Source: Gammaproteobacteria bacterium (lineage in GTDB: Bacteria > Pseudomonadota > Gammaproteobacteria > JAABTG01). Taken from it: a DNA stretch of 64,000 bases. The notes under the pieces were generated by a model, which saw only the letters and a list, made by a program, of their open reading frames with translations, was not told the origin of the DNA and did no database searches. The translations under genes were made by a program, and so were the position numbers. Numbering within the stretch: the stretch's first letter is position 1; each line of letters opens with the position of its first letter. This document shows positions 61,386-64,000 of this stretch, piece after piece. The stretch covers positions 1 through 64,000 of the forward strand of contig JAXHLS010000006.1 in assembly GCA_034522055.1 (NCBI GenBank), written 5' to 3'.

Positions 61386-61563
61386 TCAGTCGTCCGTCGG
61401 TATGCTGTGCTGCTCGTGATGAATGGTGATCCGTGGGGTGGCGGCCGGGACCTCGCCCGCGGCGTTTACCACCTGCCCCTGGAGGGTATGCGTGCCGCGG
61501 TCCACCCCCTCGAGGACGAAGTAGGTGTGAGTGCCGGGGCTGGCTCCCGGGTTGCGGCCATCA
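61386..61563 (-). pseudogene. C-terminal fragment of a DUF4124-like protein
   Basis: Reads GTHTYFVLEGVDRGTHTLQG then QVVNAAGEVPAATPRITIHH and stops. This looks like the last domain of envelope DUF4124-type proteins, which end in a VDRGTHTLQ(A/G)QV(V/L) segment. There is no upstream part: the fragment begins exactly at the csbD stop. It is probably a rearrangement scar. Confidence 0.5.
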
Positions 61564-61734
61564 GCCGTCCTCGACGTCGCTCTTGACGTCTCCGTAGCCG
61601 GCTTCGACCTTGCCGGCGGCTTGCTGGATCTTCCCCTTGGTTTCCAGGGACTTGTTGCCGACGAGTTTCCCCGTGATCTCCTTCACCTTGCCGGTCGATT
61701 GCTTGATGCGTCCTTTGAATTGATTCTTGTTCAT
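61561..61734 (-). CDS. CsbD-family stress protein
   Basis: 57 residues: MNKNQFKGRIKQSTGKVKEI then TGKLVGNKSLETKGKIQQAA and GKVEAGYGDVKSDVEDG. A full CsbD/YjbJ protein, small, hydrophilic and helical; commonly induced in general stress, exact role unknown. Its neighbours on the same strand are two small membrane proteins. Confidence 0.93.
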   Translation of the reverse strand: MNKNQFKGRIKQSTGKVKEITGKLVGNKSLETKGKIQQAAGKVEAGYGDVKSDVEDG

Positions 61735-61829
61735 GATTCACGCTCCATGGAATGGACTTGTGCTTGATTTACAGCCAGCATGGATACCATGCCGCCGTTT
61801 ACCGGATTTCCCCACCGCCCCGGGTGGCG

Positions 61830-62045
61830 CTATTTCCTCCCCCAGACCAGCAGGACGCCGCCGACGACGATGGCGCCGACCCCGGCCCAGATGGGGAGAC
61901 TGACGTATTCCTTCTCATCCACCGAGAATTCCAGGGGCCCCAAATCCACATCGTGGGTGGCCTTGGTGTAGCTGAAGCCGCCGTAGGCGAGGGCCAGGGA
62001 TCCGGCCACTATCAACAGTATGGCTGCGAGTTTCTGTGCGTTCAC
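61830..62045 (-). CDS. small two-helix membrane protein
   Basis: 71 residues: AILLIVAGSLALAYGGFSYT is the first helix, then DVDLGPLEFSVDEKEYVSLP as a short soluble loop and WAGVGAIVVGGVLLVW as the second helix. Similar small proteins are common beside csbD-type genes in proteobacteria, but their function is not known. Confidence 0.83.
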   Translation of the reverse strand: MNAQKLAAILLIVAGSLALAYGGFSYTKATHDVDLGPLEFSVDEKEYVSLPIWAGVGAIVVGGVLLVWGRK

Positions 62046-62089
62046 TCATATGCTCCGGCAGGCGATGCGGACCTGGTTTCGAGGGATGT

Positions 62090-62236
62090 TCAGATGGCCC
62101 GGCCCCGCAACAGGCGGAATAGAAGGATCACCACCGCCGCCACCAGGAGGATGTGGACCAGCCCCCCCAGGGTTGTGGATGACACCAGACCCACCAGCCA
62201 CAGGATCAATAATAAGACGATGAGGGTTTCGAGCAT
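62090..62236 (-). CDS. lmo0937-type small membrane protein
   Basis: 48 residues, MLETLIVLLLILWLVGLVSS then TLGGLVHILLVAAVVILLFR. Two membrane helices in the pattern of lmo0937-type proteins. AAAGGA lies 7 bp before this Met, whereas the Met two codons earlier is too close to it. The longer frame to 62395 has no support. Likely stress-linked. Confidence 0.82.
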   Translation of the reverse strand: MLETLIVLLLILWLVGLVSSTTLGGLVHILLVAAVVILLFRLLRGRAI

Positions 62237-62242
62237 GGCCAT

Positions 62243-62466
62243 ATCCTTTTCTATGCGTGGAAAAACGGGTGTTGCCTGAGACCGACAATGCCCCGCAATG
62301 GCCACCCGGGTCTGTACGATAGCGAACCCACTTCCCTTTTTTTGGGGTTTCCTTTCGTGTCGTAGCGAACCGACTTCGCGATACCCATAAGCCACGCTGC
62401 GATAGCGGATGCATCGCCGTATGAACCAGGCCGCGTCCTGGTCTATCCCCGCAGCAGGAGCATCGG
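62243..62466. other. upstream region of Crp/Fnr gene with direct repeats
   Basis: Contains GATAGCGAACCCACTTCC and CGTAGCGAACCGACTTCG, two near-direct repeats about 40 bp apart, which could be binding sites for the adjacent regulator. No gene seen. Confidence 0.4.
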
Positions 62467-63195
62467 ATGTCGCTGAAACCCGAAAGCCCGCCTCCAGGAC
62501 CCACTCGCGTGGTCAACCGTCTCATCGGCAGCCTGCCGCGGCAGGATGCGAGGCGGATGGAGGCGCTATGCGAGGCCGTCGACCTGGTACCGGGGTCGGT
62601 ACTGTGTGAGGCCAACGAACTCCTTGAACATGCCTATTTTCCCTTGACGGGTTTCATTTCCCTGGTAACCCCCATGGCCGGTCATGAACCCCTGGAGACT
62701 GAACATATAGGGAGCGAAGGCATGCTCGGCGTAACCCTTGCGCTGGACATACCCTTCGCGCCCCAGCGGGGCCTCGTTCAGGGTGCGGGCAGTGCGTTGC
62801 GCATGACCGCCGGGCAATTGCGCTCCGCCACCCACGATAGCCCGGCGCTGCTGCGCCTCCTCAGGCGTTACCTTTATGTGGTTATGGTGCAGTTGTCGCG
62901 GACCACCGGTTGTGCCCGCTTTCATGAAGTGGAGGCGCGGTTGGCCCGGGGGTTGCTGATGATTCACGACCGGGCCCACGCCGACCATTTCCACCAGACT
63001 CACCAGTCCCTCGCCGATATGCTGGGCGTACAGCGGGGTGCCGTGACCATCGCCGCCGGCCATCTGCAGCAGAAAGGGGCCATCCACTATTCACGAGGGA
63101 AGATCACCATTGCCGATCGCAAGGTGCTCGAAGGAGAGTCCTGCTCCTGCTATGCCGCCGTGGCGGCGGATTACGCCCGCCTGCTGCCGGGTTGA
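62467..63195 (+). CDS. Crp/Fnr-family transcription regulator
   Basis: 242 residues. N-terminal cyclic-nucleotide-binding-like barrel (VDLVPGSVLCEANELLEHAY, FPLTGFISLVTPM) and C-terminal winged helix (HQSLADMLGVQRGAVTIAAG, HLQQKGAIHYSRGKITIADR). GGAG precedes the ATG. A C-terminal SCSCY segment is present. The signal is unknown; there is no Fnr-type cysteine cluster at the N terminus. It may control the csbD neighbourhood. Confidence 0.9.
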   Translation: MSLKPESPPPGPTRVVNRLIGSLPRQDARRMEALCEAVDLVPGSVLCEANELLEHAYFPLTGFISLVTPMAGHEPLETEHIGSEGMLGVTLALDIPFAPQRGLVQGAGSALRMTAGQLRSATHDSPALLRLLRRYLYVVMVQLSRTTGCARFHEVEARLARGLLMIHDRAHADHFHQTHQSLADMLGVQRGAVTIAAGHLQQKGAIHYSRGKITIADRKVLEGESCSCYAAVAADYARLLPG

Positions 63196-63381
63196 CGCGC
63201 CGGCACGGCCGCCGCACCACCCCCTGACGAGGGTGTCATCGCCCCATGAACTCCGCGCCACCTCCACGGGCAGGGCGTGTGGCCTTATGTGCGGTATCGT
63301 ATGCTGATGTCATAATGATGGCCTATACTTCAGCCGCTGGGAAGATGGGCCTGCCGGCCCCCACGTCCAAAGGAACAACCG

Positions 63382-64000
63382 TTGCCCACCACCCCTACTA
63401 CCCCTCCTGCGGAGCAAAACCGCCTGCTGGGCGCCCTGCCGTTGGAGGTGCGGGAGCGGCTCTTGGCCCATCTGGAGCCGGTGTCTCTTCCCCTCGGCAA
63501 GGTGGTCTACGAGTCCGGGGATACCCTGCGCCACGTCTACTTTCCCGCCGATTGCATCATTTCATTGCTCTATGTCATGGAGAGTGGTGCGTCGGCGGAG
63601 ATCTCCGTGGTGGGCAACGAGGGCATTGTCGGCATAGCGCTTTTCATGGGCGGTGAAAGCACTCCCAGCCGCGCCATCGTCCAGAGTGCCGGGACCGCCT
63701 ACCGGCTGCCGGGACAGCGCCTGAAGGACGAGTTCTACCGTCATGGCAGCCTGCAGGGGTTGCTGTTGCGCTACACTCAGTCGTTGATCACCCAGATGGC
63801 CCAGACCGCCGTGTGCAACCGTCACCATTCCATCGACCAGCAGTTGTGCCGCTGGCTTCTGATGTCCCTCGACCGGCTCTCCGATAACCACCTCACCATG
63901 ACCCAGGAACTCATCGCGAACATGCTCGGCGTGCGCCGCGAGGGCGTGACCGAGGCCGCAGGCAAGCTGCAACGCCTCGGCGTCATCGAATACAGACGGG
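63382..64000 (+). CDS. Crp/Fnr-family regulator, incomplete at window end
   Basis: At least 206 residues. The start appears to be TTG at 63382, preceded by AAAGGAACAACC. Cyclic-nucleotide-binding-like barrel (LPLGKVVYESGDTLRHVYFP, CIISLLYVMESGASAEISVV) and the first part of the winged helix (MTQELIANMLGVRREGVTEA). Resembles the previous regulator in plan but is not a close copy. The 3' end lies beyond the window. Confidence 0.85.
   Translation, partial: MPTTPTTPPAEQNRLLGALPLEVRERLLAHLEPVSLPLGKVVYESGDTLRHVYFPADCIISLLYVMESGASAEISVVGNEGIVGIALFMGGESTPSRAIVQSAGTAYRLPGQRLKDEFYRHGSLQGLLLRYTQSLITQMAQTAVCNRHHSIDQQLCRWLLMSLDRLSDNHLTMTQELIANMLGVRREGVTEAAGKLQRLGVIEYRR

Overview
This is a GC-rich chromosomal segment, most likely from a gammaproteobacterium. 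RluE, FecI/FecR/TonB transport, HmuS-type heme handling, a PilM-N-O-P-secretin machine and a TupABC transporter all fit that. The lineage cannot be fixed from sequence alone, and no rRNA or tRNA gene was seen. The window is rich in mobile DNA and short palindromic repeats.

Layout. 1-1.7 kb: repeats, then rluE divergent from a 2-oxoglutarate/Fe(II) dioxygenase-like gene. 1.8-9.2 kb: a mobile-element stack. It holds two group II introns (1841-3759 and 7237-9154), each inserted at the edge of a REP-like palindrome, and between them an ISNCY-type element (3830-7152) that itself carries an ISL3 element (4044-5452). 9.3-23.8 kb: an iron region. It has FeoA-like and DUF2325 genes divergent from a small cysteine-containing ORF across Fur-like boxes, then fecI-fecR-TonB receptor-TPR protein-PepSY protein. 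On the other strand lies a DUF1111 diheme protein-imelysin-DUF1513-small protein operon. 24-38.5 kb (minus strand): a type IV pilus/type II secretion-like machine with three large prepilin genes, PilM, PilN, PilO, PilT, PilB/GspE, PilC/GspF, PilP and a secretin. A second ISL3 copy sits inside the leader of one prepilin gene. 38.7-41.8 kb: a small protein and an apparent operon of cytochrome b-like, pentaheme cytochrome c and GspG-like pseudopilin genes. 42.2-43.3 kb: hmuS. 44.3-46.7 kb: tupBCA. 47.1-55.2 kb: a second mobile region with an intact ISNCY copy, an orphan mazE with a truncated mazF, an IS91-type element, an IS110-type element and an IS4-like remnant. 55.2-64 kb: an orphan adenine methyltransferase, then housekeeping and stress genes (AhpD-like, cation exchanger, MgtC/DUF4010, CYTH proteins, CsbD, small membrane proteins, two Crp/Fnr regulators; the last one runs off the window).

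How the genes fit together. The iron genes read as one Fur-controlled programme: signal-gated TonB uptake, periplasmic/inner-membrane iron handling and heme use. The pilus-like genes form a nearly closed set of envelope parts, but no prepilin peptidase is present. The adjacent heme-protein operon ends in a pseudopilin and suggests an electron-transfer or secretion link, which is inference.

Data caution. Seven one-base deletions can be placed in otherwise intact reading frames, several by comparing two copies of the same element, and many fall in G or C runs. One further gene has an apparent one-base insertion. Some apparently broken genes may therefore be sequencing errors.
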